Below, in pieces: positions 1 through 7,108 of a stretch of DNA of 24,706 nucleotides. Numbering within the stretch: the stretch's first letter is position 1; every line of letters starts with the position of its first letter. The position numbers and the translations under genes are program-made. The stretch comes from a virus: positions 1-24,706 of IMG/VR virus record IMGVR_UViG_3300025543_000201. One strand, given 5' to 3'. Below the pieces are notes generated by a model. It had not been told where the DNA came from. It ran no database searches and worked only from the letters and a program-made list of their open reading frames with translations.

Positions 1-39
1 CATATGGCCGAGAAAAAGGAGCAAGACGATGAGCAGTAA
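1..39 (+). CDS. C-terminal end of an upstream gene (partial)
   Basis: Reading from base 1, frame 1 is open and ends at TAA (37-39), giving a very hydrophilic acidic tail, HMAEKKEQDDEQ. The stop overlaps the start of the nuclease gene by 11 nt, which is normal spacing for this tightly packed left block. The charged tail would suit a DNA-binding or replication protein, but only 12 residues are visible, so no function is assigned. The Shine-Dalgarno sequence of the next gene (AAGGAG, 16-21) lies inside this tail. The reading rests on frame and spacing only. Confidence 0.4.
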   Translation, partial: HMAEKKEQDDEQ

Positions 40-700
40 GACACCAGCATGGTCGTTCAGCCGGATCAAGGCGTTCGACACCTGCCCGAAACAGTTCTAC
101 CACACGTCGGTCCTCAAGGAGTTCCCATACGTCGAGACCGATGCGATGCGGTACGGCACAGAGTTCCACAAGGCGGCCGAGGACTTTATTGCTGACGGCA
201 CTCCTGTGCCGGAGCGGTTCGCATTCACGCAGCCTGTGCTCGATGCACTGGCAGCCAAGCCCGGCGATAAGCTGTGCGAATACAAGTTCGGCCTGACCGC
301 CGCGTTGGAGCCGTGTGACTTCTTCGCCAAGGATGTTTGGTTCCGTGGCATTGTCGATCTGATTATCATCGACGGGGATACCGCGACGATCGTGGATTAC
401 AAGACAGGCAAGTCGGCACGCTACGCCGAAAAAGGTCAGCTGGAGCTGATGGCCTTGGCCATGTTCAAGCACTTCCCTGACCTGAAAGTGGTGCGTGGCG
501 GGCTCGTGTTCGTCATTGCAAATGAAGCTGTGAAGGCGAAGTACGACCGCGACGGTGAAAGTGGGCTTTGGAAAAAGTGGCTTTCGGAGTATGCTAAGAT
601 GGAGAAAGCGTTCGAGGTGGATGTGTGGAACCCCCGCCCGAGCGGCCTCTGCAAACGACACTGCCCAGTAACGGAGTGTCCCCATAACGGACAAAATTGA
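29..700 (+). CDS. Cas4/RecB-like PD-(D/E)XK nuclease with probable Fe-S cluster
   Basis: Predicted DNA nuclease of the PD-(D/E)XK superfamily (PDDEXK_1; Cas4, AddB and RecB C-terminal nuclease relatives), 223 aa. Visible motifs in order are an N-terminal Cys (C19, in DTCPKQF), GTEFH with H47, E84, D110 in GIVDLIII, the D-Y-K core (D123, K125 in IVDYKTGK) and Q137 in QLELMALAMF. Three C-terminal cysteines (C208, C212, C217) together with C19 match the one-plus-three Cys layout that holds a 4Fe-4S cluster in Cas4 and AddB. The start is ATG 29, with AAGGAG 7 nt upstream. It lies just before an HNH-like gene and an SNF2 helicase, so a role in phage recombination, end processing or host DNA degradation is likely. 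There are no cas1 or cas2 neighbours, so it is not called a CRISPR Cas4. Family confidence is high; exact role is inferred. Confidence 0.85.
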   Translation: MSSKTPAWSFSRIKAFDTCPKQFYHTSVLKEFPYVETDAMRYGTEFHKAAEDFIADGTPVPERFAFTQPVLDALAAKPGDKLCEYKFGLTAALEPCDFFAKDVWFRGIVDLIIIDGDTATIVDYKTGKSARYAEKGQLELMALAMFKHFPDLKVVRGGLVFVIANEAVKAKYDRDGESGLWKKWLSEYAKMEKAFEVDVWNPRPSGLCKRHCPVTECPHNGQN

Positions 701-966
701 TGCCATACGTGAACAAACCACGACCCTATGCGAAAGAGTACCAGCAGCAAAAGGCGCGGGGCGAAGGTGCCGCGCGCCTTGAGCGGCAACGCGCCCGAGC
801 AGCCTTCGACAAGAAGAACGGTAAGGCCGCACGTGCGGGAAAAGACATTGGCCACAAGAAACCGCTGGCGCGCGGTGGGTCGAACAGCGACGGATACCGC
901 GTCGAGAACCGGAGCAATAACCGTGCAAAGGGTGGCGCACTAAGTAAACCACCCAAGAAAAAGTAA
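700..966 (+). CDS. Small basic HNH-like (His-Me finger-like) protein
   Basis: An 88-aa, very basic protein. The N-terminal half is Lys/Arg/Ala-rich and probably helical. The C-terminal half contains DIGHKKPLARGGSNSDGYRV followed by ENRSNNRAKGG. That spacing (D-x-x-H-x-x-P-L-x-x-G-G, then N and a second N-R) follows the core of phage HNH endonucleases, where the motif His and the later Asn/His bind metal and DNA. The paired zinc-binding cysteines of many HNH proteins are absent, so it may be a minimal nuclease or a non-catalytic DNA-binding relative. ATG 700 is preferred over the in-frame TTG at 697, because TGATG couples it directly to the stop of the nuclease gene. It sits between a PD-(D/E)XK nuclease and an SNF2 helicase. 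The coding call is good; nuclease activity is inferred. Confidence 0.65.
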   Translation: MPYVNKPRPYAKEYQQQKARGEGAARLERQRARAAFDKKNGKAARAGKDIGHKKPLARGGSNSDGYRVENRSNNRAKGGALSKPPKKK

Positions 967-983
967 TTATGCCCCGCGCATAA
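967..983 (+). other. Short hairpin before the SNF2 helicase gene
   Basis: TTATGC (967-972) and GCATAA (978-983) form a perfect 6-bp inverted repeat around the loop CCCGC. It sits immediately after the TAA of the HNH-like gene and 1 nt before the AGGAGA ribosome-binding site (985-990) of the GTG-started helicase. There is no T run, so it is not an intrinsic terminator. It could modulate initiation or protect the mRNA; this is inference. Confidence 0.4.
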
Positions 984-995
984 CAGGAGACACCC

Positions 996-2531
996 GTGCA
1001 GATTATTGACAATAAAGCCCTGCAGTACAAACTGCGGAACCCCGCCCCTATCCTTGCAGCCATCCCAGAGAGTCGACTTATCGACGATAACACTGTCTTG
1101 GTTAAGTGGGACTTGCCACAGGTGCAGACCCTGCGCGCCCTCAACTACCCTGCCCCGTCGCCGATCATCGGCCGATATAAGTGGCCGGGCAAGTACAAAC
1201 CGTTCGATCACCAGCGCACCACGGCAGAGTTTTTGACGCTGAACAAGCGTGCGTTCTGCTTTAACGAACAAGGGACGGGGAAAACGGGCAGTGCCATTTG
1301 GGCCGCGGACTTCCTCATGCAACGTGGGCTTGTGAAACGCGCGCTTGTCGTATGCCCGGTGTCGATCATGGACGCCGCATGGCGTGCCGACCTGTTTAAC
1401 TTCGCGATGCACCGCAAGGTTGACATCGCCCATGGTGCGGCGGCAAAGCGACGCAAGATTATTGCGAGCGACGCCGAGTTCGTCATCATCAACTTCGACG
1501 GCCTGAAAGTGGTAGAGAAAGAGATCGCCGAGGGCGGGTTCGACCTTATCATCATCGACGAGGCCAGTGCATACCAGAACTCTCAGACGGCACGGTGGAA
1601 GACGTTACACCGATTGGTCACAGATGACACGTGGTTGTGGATGATGACCGGAACACCGGCAGCACAGGGGCCCGAGAACGCATTCGGCCTCGCCAAGCTG
1701 GTAAACCCCACAGGGGTACCGAAATTCTTCGGTAAGTTCCGCGACGAGGTCATGGTAAAAATCACGCCCTTCAAGTGGGCCCCGAAGAAGACTGCCACGG
1801 AGACAGTGCATCGCGTACTGCAACCGGCCATACGCTTCACTAAGGACGAGTGTCTCGACCTACCAGATCTTGTGTACGTTAAGCGACATGTTGAGCTGAC
1901 CAAGCAGCAGCAGGCATTCTACGACCGCATCCGCAAGGACCGCACAATGCGGGCGGCTGGAGAAGATGTAACGGCAGTCAACGCTGCGGTGCTGATGACA
2001 AAGCTCCTGCAGGTATCGTGTGGCGCGGCATATACGGACGACAGCAACACCCTGCAGTTTGACATCTCGTCACGATACAAAGTCCTCAAGGAGGTCATCG
2101 ACGAGACACCGAACAAAGTGCTGGTGTTTGTGCCATTCCAGAACACAATCGAGAGCCTGACAGCCAAACTGGTTGGCGACGGCATCACCGCCGAGATCAT
2201 CAGCGGCAGCGTCAAGGTCGGCGACCGCACCGATATCTTCCGCAGGTTTCAGACGGCAACGGACCCCAAGGTTCTGGTGATCCAACCCCAAGCTGCGGCG
2301 CACGGTGTGACGCTGACAGCGGCCGATACTATTGTCTGGTGGGGCCCGACATCTTCACTTGAGACATACGCGCAGGCGAACGCGCGCATCCACAGATCAG
2401 GGCAAGTCAACAAATGCACGGTTGTGCAGCTTGAAGGTTCCCCTGTGGAGCGACGCTTTTACCAGCTTTTGGATGACAAGATCGACGTGCACTCAAAAAT
2501 GATCGACTTGTACAATGGAACACTTGACTAG
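996..2531 (+). CDS. SNF2-family DNA helicase/translocase
   Basis: A 511-aa superfamily 2, SNF2-type ATP-dependent DNA translocase. Motifs in order are a Q-like motif FDHQ (70-73), Walker A GTGKT (93-97), motif II DEAS (188-191), motif III TGTP (218-221), then a second RecA-like lobe with motif V around AAAHGVTLTAAD (433-444) and motif VI ARIHRSGQ (463-470), whose two arginines complete the ATPase site. The length fits the compact phage SNF2 helicases; no extra nuclease or bromo-type domain is visible. The GTG start at 996 is supported by AGGAGA (985-990), 5 nt upstream. Phage members are usually found among replication or recombination genes, as here beside a PD-(D/E)XK nuclease and before an SSB-like protein and primase. 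It probably remodels or unwinds DNA at replication forks or recombination intermediates. The family call is very secure; the substrate is not. Confidence 0.93.
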   Translation: MQIIDNKALQYKLRNPAPILAAIPESRLIDDNTVLVKWDLPQVQTLRALNYPAPSPIIGRYKWPGKYKPFDHQRTTAEFLTLNKRAFCFNEQGTGKTGSAIWAADFLMQRGLVKRALVVCPVSIMDAAWRADLFNFAMHRKVDIAHGAAAKRRKIIASDAEFVIINFDGLKVVEKEIAEGGFDLIIIDEASAYQNSQTARWKTLHRLVTDDTWLWMMTGTPAAQGPENAFGLAKLVNPTGVPKFFGKFRDEVMVKITPFKWAPKKTATETVHRVLQPAIRFTKDECLDLPDLVYVKRHVELTKQQQAFYDRIRKDRTMRAAGEDVTAVNAAVLMTKLLQVSCGAAYTDDSNTLQFDISSRYKVLKEVIDETPNKVLVFVPFQNTIESLTAKLVGDGITAEIISGSVKVGDRTDIFRRFQTATDPKVLVIQPQAAAHGVTLTAADTIVWWGPTSSLETYAQANARIHRSGQVNKCTVVQLEGSPVERRFYQLLDDKIDVHSKMIDLYNGTLD

Positions 2532-2581
2532 GTGTTCGAAACACGGTACTAACGCCGAAACAACACAAAACGGAGAGAGAC

Positions 2582-2983
2582 ATGACTGATACAGTAGACA
2601 CATCTGTGGACCGCTTGACACGCATCTACATTAAGATCCGCGACGCGAAGGCCGCAGTGTCGGCCGAGTTCAAGGAGAAGGACAAGAAGTTGACCGACCA
2701 GATGAACGCGGTCAAGGCTCAACTCTTGGACTACTGCAAAGAGCAGAACGTCGAGAGCGTCCGCACATCCGAGGGGATGTTTTACCGCACAGTAAAGACG
2801 CGGTACTGGACGAGCGACTGGGCCGCAATGCACCAATTCGTTGTCGAGCACAGCATGCCAGAGTTCTTGGAGAAGCGTCTGAACCAGACTGCAGTCAAAG
2901 AGTTTCTGGAAGAAAACCCTGAAACCGTACCGCCGGGCCTGAATGTGGACTCGGAGTACATGATATCTGTGAGGAAAAAATGA
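2582..2983 (+). CDS. Coiled-coil small phage protein (Gp157/Gam-like layout)
   Basis: A 133-aa conserved-type phage protein. Residues about 8-52 are charged, heptad-like helix (a predicted coiled coil, with AKAAVSAEFKEKDKKLTDQM). The C-terminal half carries VESVRTSEGMFYRTVKTRYW, then an aromatic DWxxMHQFV segment, EKRLNQTAVKEFLEE, and an ending of PPGLNVDSEYMISVRKK. This coil-plus-beta layout recalls small replication-block proteins described as Siphovirus Gp157 or Gam-like (host nuclease inhibitors), but I cannot place it firmly in either family. ATG 2582 is preceded by GGAGAG (2572-2577). Its stop overlaps the start of the HTH gene as ATGA, so the two are translationally coupled. Nuclease inhibition or DNA binding would fit the neighbours but is only a hypothesis. 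Confidence 0.7.
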   Translation: MTDTVDTSVDRLTRIYIKIRDAKAAVSAEFKEKDKKLTDQMNAVKAQLLDYCKEQNVESVRTSEGMFYRTVKTRYWTSDWAAMHQFVVEHSMPEFLEKRLNQTAVKEFLEENPETVPPGLNVDSEYMISVRKK

Positions 2984-3255
2984 CAGGTAGTGACAAGTAC
3001 GTTACAACAGCGGCTCTGGCAGCGCACTTCGGTGTATCGCCAGCGACGATTATCACCATGGTACGGGCGGGTGACATCCCTGCCGGAACTTACACGCGCA
3101 TGGGCCGAGTGTTTCGCTTCGACCTAGCTCGCGTGGAAGCTGCACTCCTTGAGCGCGAGGAGAGCAAACCTGCCGACGCGCAGATGGAGTTTGACTTTAA
3201 CCCCGACTCAGACGATGAATCTGAGCACTTTAAAATGGAGAATGACAATGAGTGA
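2980..3255 (+). CDS. Small winged helix-turn-helix DNA-binding protein
   Basis: A 91-aa protein of the MerR/excisionase-like HTH_17 type. Residues 7-30 (YVTTAALAAHFGVSPATIIT then MVRAG) form the helix-turn-helix. Residues 33-47 (IPAGTYTRMGRVFRF) look like the wing, and DLARVEAALLERE is the closing helix. The tail (66-91) is strongly acidic and contains QMEFDF (68-73), which resembles a hexapeptide sliding-clamp binding motif. The start is ATG 2980, with GAGGA (2971-2975) upstream and ATGA overlap with the previous gene. The end overlaps the next gene by 8 nt. It could be a transcription regulator or a replication accessory (an origin or recombination-directionality factor). No integrase is nearby, so a classic Xis role is unsupported. 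The HTH call is firm; the function is open. Confidence 0.75.
   Translation: MTGSDKYVTTAALAAHFGVSPATIITMVRAGDIPAGTYTRMGRVFRFDLARVEAALLEREESKPADAQMEFDFNPDSDDESEHFKMENDNE
3237..3240 (+). promoter_or_regulatory. Ribosome-binding site fixing the SSB-like gene start
   Basis: GGAG at 3237-3240 is 7 nt before ATG 3248. It selects this start over upstream in-frame codons (ATG 3149 and ATG 3242), which either overlap the HTH gene deeply or sit too close to the site. Confidence 0.6.
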
Positions 3256-4156
3256 CCTAGACATCTTTAAGGGCAACAGCCTTGTAAGTGGTGACTTGTT
3301 CAAGTCCTTGATGGACGACAACAAGAAAATGGCAGGTGGGAGCGGCGCTTCCGGCCGCCGGATCAGTATTCGCGGTAGCCGTTTCCGCATGGTTGTCGAT
3401 GGCGAGCAGGTGTCTGTCAGCAAGAACAGCACGCTGAACATGGTGATCGTGGATGCTGCGTCTATTGGGCGTACGTACTACGAGGGTGCGTTCGACGCTG
3501 AAAACCCGTCTGCCCCTGTGTGCTGGTCTGGTGACACCCGCAAGCCAAGCGACGACGTGCCCGAAGACCAGCGCAAGGCTGCCACTTGCGGCGAGTGCCC
3601 GATGAACGTCAAAGGCTCCGGCCAAGGCGAGAGCCGTGCGTGCCGCTTCTCTCAGCGTCTCGCGGTTATGTTGGAAGGCGAGAACGATCAGGTATATCAG
3701 TTGCAGTTGCCCGCCACGTCTATTTTCGGTTCTGCCGAGGGCGCTGACATGGGACTGCAGGCTTACATCAAGTACCTCTCTGCCCACAACACTCCTGCCA
3801 TTGCGGTCATGACCGAGATGCGCTTCGACGATGATGCGACAGCACCCAAGCTGTATTTCCGCCCTGTGCGCGCACTGGACGAAGAAGAGCTGAAGGCTGC
3901 CATCGCACTGCGTGACAGCGACGAGGCCAAGAAGGCCATCGAGTTCACCGTGGCCCAGACAGACGGCGTGCAGAAGAAGCCCGCTACCAAGAAGGAAGAT
4001 CCCAAGGCAGAGAAGAAGCCAGCTGCCAAGAAGGAAGAGTCCGAGCAGGACGAGGTTGGTGAGCCGACCAAGGTCACGAAAGCCCCGAAGAAGGCTGAAC
4101 CTGAGACCAAGTCGGCCGATGCCTTGGCGGATGTCCTTGCAGAATGGGACGACTGA
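3248..4156 (+). CDS. Putative single-stranded DNA-binding-like replication protein with Cys knuckle
   Basis: A 302-aa protein encoded between the HTH gene and the primase. Residues 38-75 and 140-210 are beta-rich (ISIRGSRFRMVV, LNMVIVDAAS, QVYQLQLPATSIFG, KLYFRPVRAL), compatible with an OB-like core. Four cysteines (C92, C114, C117, C132, in VCWSGD, TCGECP and ACRFSQ) make a likely zinc knuckle. From about residue 243 the chain becomes a Lys/Glu/Ala/Pro linker and ends in an acidic aromatic tip, LADVLAEWDD. A flexible linker plus an acidic-aromatic tip is the hallmark of phage and bacterial SSBs (T7 gp2.5, SSB), where the tip recruits partner proteins. I do not recognise a named family; the SSB-like role is inferred from layout and position. 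A longer in-frame start at 3149 is rejected because it would lie within the HTH gene. The gene overlaps its upstream neighbour by 8 nt. Confidence 0.7.
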   Translation: MSDLDIFKGNSLVSGDLFKSLMDDNKKMAGGSGASGRRISIRGSRFRMVVDGEQVSVSKNSTLNMVIVDAASIGRTYYEGAFDAENPSAPVCWSGDTRKPSDDVPEDQRKAATCGECPMNVKGSGQGESRACRFSQRLAVMLEGENDQVYQLQLPATSIFGSAEGADMGLQAYIKYLSAHNTPAIAVMTEMRFDDDATAPKLYFRPVRALDEEELKAAIALRDSDEAKKAIEFTVAQTDGVQKKPATKKEDPKAEKKPAAKKEESEQDEVGEPTKVTKAPKKAEPETKSADALADVLAEWDD

Positions 4157-4170
4157 TCGCCTGAAAAAGC

Positions 4171-4194
4171 CGGCCACGGGGCGACCCGTGGCCG
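4171..4194 (+). other. GNRA-capped 10-bp hairpin between SSB-like gene and primase
   Basis: CGGCCACGGG (4171-4180), loop GCGA, CCCGTGGCCG (4185-4194) form a perfect 10-bp stem with a GNRA-class tetraloop. It occupies most of the 63-nt gap, the widest in the left block. On the + strand no T run follows, so it should not stop + transcripts and may act as an mRNA stability or processing element. On the - strand it is followed by GCTTTTTC (complement of 4162-4170), so it has the form of an intrinsic terminator for antisense RNA. Confidence 0.6.
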
Positions 4195-4219
4195 ACCACA
4201 ATAACAACAGGCGGCGACA

Positions 4220-7108
4220 ATGGACACACAAGATTTTTTACAAGCTGTCCTTGGGGACAGCGGCCACTACTGCCTACTCAGCATATCCAGCGAGAGCCGG
4301 AAGTTCCGTAAGCAGAAGTTTTACCCGACAATCGCCCGTCTCATAGACGCGGCGTATATGGCAGATCAGAACGAGCACGATGTGTATTTCGGGCTCGCGA
4401 CGTTCAAAGACCCGAGCATCGAAAAGCCCCGCAGCGCGGTAAACACACTGCAGCTGCGTGCTATGTTCATGGACCTCGACTGCGGGCCCGGCAAAGAGTT
4501 TGCCGATCAGCCTACGGCCATCGCCGAGCTGCGAGGCTTCTGCAAGGCGGCAGGTCTGCGCAAGCCTTATATGGTCAACAGCGGCCGCGGCGTCCACGTC
4601 TACTGGCCCCTGTCGGAGCCAGTGCCTACCGCGGAGTGGCGCCCTGTGGCAGAGGCTCTCAAGCGTGCCTGCGCTGTGCACGGACTTGAGGCAGACCCGA
4701 CATGTACAAGTGACGCATCACGCATCTTGCGGGTACCGCTTACCCACAACTACAAGGGCAACCCCCCACTGCCCGTCAAGGTCATGCAGGGTGGCACGGT
4801 CACGCCGTACACCCTCGGAGAGTTTTCGGCGGCACTGACTGCGTTCGCCCCAGAGGCAGCGCCCAAGGCGTCCGTTGCACCGCTCCCGTTCTCTACGTTG
4901 ATGACCGCTGACGAAGACCCGATGATGCAGCGCATGATGCGTAACAGGGTTACGAAGTTCAAAACTATCCTGACCAAGTCGGTCGAGGGACGAGGTTGCG
5001 CGCAGATCAAGCACGCGTTCGAGAACCAAGAAGACCTGAGTGAGCCGTTGTGGCGCGGTGCGCTGTCGATTTGTATGCCCTGCGAAGATGCGGCGCAGGG
5101 TGCGCATGCGATGTCGCGCAATCACCCAGAGTATTCCCGTGAGGACACCGTCGAGAAGATGGAGGGTATTGTCGGGCCACATAAGTGCAGCACGTTTGAA
5201 AGCCTGAACCCTGAAGGGTGTGAAGGCTGCCCCCTCAAGGGTAAGATCACGTCTCCGGTGCAAATCGGTGCCGAGATCGAAGCGGCCCCAGAAGATGAAC
5301 CGGTGATCGTCGAGGAGATTTCGGTGGGTAGCGGGGCGCTGCAGGAGTATGCGATACCGCCATACCCTAAGCCTTATTTCCGCGGCAATCAGGGCGGAGT
5401 ATACGTCAAAGACGTTGATGAGGCGGGCGATCCCGTCGACATGCCGGTGTATGAAAACGACTTATATTATGTGAGCCGGATCAGGGACCGCAGCTTGGGT
5501 GAGTGCATTGTCGGTCGCGTGCACCTGCCGATGGATGGCGTGAGGGAGTTTGTAATCCCCCTCGTAAACGCCACATCAAAGGAAGACCTACGGAAGGCGC
5601 TGTCGACACACGGCGTCTCTGCAATCGGAAGAGGATGGGATAGACTTATGGCCTACACAAATACATGGATACAAAACCTACAGACCACGACTGTTGCCGA
5701 CGAGGCGCACTCGCAGTTCGGGTGGACGGACGACGAATTTACGTCGTTTGTCATCGGCGACCGCGAGATCACTGGAGACGATATCGGGTACAACCCGCCG
5801 TCGAGCGAGACCGCATGGGCATTCCCCGCGTTCGAGCCCGCGGGCACGCTTGAGGGTTGGGTTGAGGATGCGAACTTCTACGCACGCGACGGGCTCGAGC
5901 CCTACCAGTACATGATCTGCATGGCGCTCGCGTCACCACTCATGCGCTTTATGCCGGCTCACGCTGCGATCTTTGACATGTACAGTGACGGTTCCGGCCA
6001 CGGCAAGACCACGACGCAGAAGGTCGCACTGTCGATCTTCGGTGATCCGGGTGAACTGCTCATCACGGCAAAGGACACGATGAACCACCGCTTGAACCGA
6101 TTGGAGAATATGAAGGACATCGCTGTCCAGTTCGACGAGTTTACGGAGTTCCCCACAGACCAGATGTCGGACCTCATCTATCAGATCCACGGCGGTAGGC
6201 AGAAGGGGCGCATGTCATCTGGCGCGAACGCCGAGCGGTATCGTGGCGAGCCTTGGCACCTGACTGTTGGCACATCGTCAAACGCGAGCATGTTGTCAAA
6301 AGTGCGCACGATAAAAAGCGCACCCGACGCTGAGACACAGCGCGTCTTGGAGTACCACGTGCAGCCGCACAACTTCACGACCAAGGCCGAAACCGACGAG
6401 TTCGCGACCCGTATCGGCAAGAACCGCGGCCATGCGGTTGTCCCGTTCGTGCAGTATATCATTAACAATCGCGACACTGTCCGCGAGTTGCTGACCAGCG
6501 TGCAGCGTAAACTGGACAGCGAGCTTAACCTGATGGCGCAGAACCGCTTCTGGTCAATCAGTGCCACGGTCACGATCACCGCACTTATCATTGCGCGCGA
6601 GCTAGGCTTGTTGGACTACGACATCCCAAAGCTGCACAAGTTTGCGGTAGACCTGATCGACAGCAACCGCAGGGCGGCCGTCGAGGCTACGGCGACGATC
6701 GAGACCAACGTAAACAACTATGTGAACGACAACTACGGCAGCATCCTCTGGATCAAGAGCACCGAAGACAATCGCGGCATGAACAGCGGTCTGGGCAACA
6801 ATGGCAATGGTCTGGACTCTCTTGTTGTGCCGGAACAGCAGCCCAAGGTCCGGTTTGTTGCCCGCTACGAGACAGACACCAAGTATCTATTCCTCGTGCC
6901 GAAACCGTTGCGTGCGTGGTGTGCGAAGAACCGGATCAACTACGACTCCTTTGTGAAAGAGGGCATGGCAAAGTTGAACGGCCGCAAGGCCAAGGTGCGC
7001 CTCAGCAAGGGTACCAAGATGAACCTGCCACCGACAGATGTCATTATCCTTGAGTGTGCGCAGATGGAACTCCCAGAGGGCCCTGAAGATGGCGGTTCTG
7101 AAACTTGA
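4220..7108 (+). CDS. Primase-helicase: AEP-type primase, Cys cluster and DUF927-like ATPase
   Basis: A 962-aa replicative fusion. Residues about 15-200 form an archaeo-eukaryotic primase/PrimPol-type domain: the metal-binding D-x-D in MFMDLDCG (D85, D87), the SGRGVHVYW motif with H126, and SDASRILRVP with R168. Residues about 255-350 resemble a primase C-terminal (PriCT-like) segment with a Cys cluster (C285, C288, C323, C334, C337, ending CEGCPLKGK) that could hold zinc or Fe-S. Residues about 380-760 look like a DUF927/phage helicase domain: Walker A GSGHGKTT (591-598) and a Walker B-like IAVQFDEF (D639, E640), followed by GRMSSGANAERYRG. The C-terminal 100 residues include a flexible Asn/Gly stretch and a basic, possibly wHTH, end. 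It would synthesise primers and unwind DNA at the phage fork. The start ATG 4220 has only a weak upstream AGGCGG. It overlaps the next gene by 20 nt. The domain order is secure; details of the metal site are inferred. Confidence 0.88.
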   Translation: MDTQDFLQAVLGDSGHYCLLSISSESRKFRKQKFYPTIARLIDAAYMADQNEHDVYFGLATFKDPSIEKPRSAVNTLQLRAMFMDLDCGPGKEFADQPTAIAELRGFCKAAGLRKPYMVNSGRGVHVYWPLSEPVPTAEWRPVAEALKRACAVHGLEADPTCTSDASRILRVPLTHNYKGNPPLPVKVMQGGTVTPYTLGEFSAALTAFAPEAAPKASVAPLPFSTLMTADEDPMMQRMMRNRVTKFKTILTKSVEGRGCAQIKHAFENQEDLSEPLWRGALSICMPCEDAAQGAHAMSRNHPEYSREDTVEKMEGIVGPHKCSTFESLNPEGCEGCPLKGKITSPVQIGAEIEAAPEDEPVIVEEISVGSGALQEYAIPPYPKPYFRGNQGGVYVKDVDEAGDPVDMPVYENDLYYVSRIRDRSLGECIVGRVHLPMDGVREFVIPLVNATSKEDLRKALSTHGVSAIGRGWDRLMAYTNTWIQNLQTTTVADEAHSQFGWTDDEFTSFVIGDREITGDDIGYNPPSSETAWAFPAFEPAGTLEGWVEDANFYARDGLEPYQYMICMALASPLMRFMPAHAAIFDMYSDGSGHGKTTTQKVALSIFGDPGELLITAKDTMNHRLNRLENMKDIAVQFDEFTEFPTDQMSDLIYQIHGGRQKGRMSSGANAERYRGEPWHLTVGTSSNASMLSKVRTIKSAPDAETQRVLEYHVQPHNFTTKAETDEFATRIGKNRGHAVVPFVQYIINNRDTVRELLTSVQRKLDSELNLMAQNRFWSISATVTITALIIARELGLLDYDIPKLHKFAVDLIDSNRRAAVEATATIETNVNNYVNDNYGSILWIKSTEDNRGMNSGLGNNGNGLDSLVVPEQQPKVRFVARYETDTKYLFLVPKPLRAWCAKNRINYDSFVKEGMAKLNGRKAKVRLSKGTKMNLPPTDVIILECAQMELPEGPEDGGSET

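Noticed and set aside
697-699. TTG start for the HNH-like gene
   Set aside because: ATG 700 follows immediately and overlaps the upstream stop as TGATG; there is no reason to prefer TTG.
726-1433. - strand ORF of 235 aa across the HNH-like and SNF2 genes
   Set aside because: It spans two well-supported + strand genes and has no domain signal.
2524-2552. Possible + strand promoter after the SNF2 gene (TTGACT, 17 nt, TACTAA) around the small repeat GTGTT-CGA-AACAC
   Set aside because: The -35 is good (5 of 6) but the -10 matches only 3 of 6 and lacks the last T. The gap is only 50 nt inside an apparent operon, so it is too weak to annotate.
3257-4231. Long - strand ORF (324 aa) opposite the SSB-like gene
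   Set aside because: It is a shadow of the + strand gene, with Leu/Gly/Arg-rich sequence, no motif and no credible ribosome-binding site.
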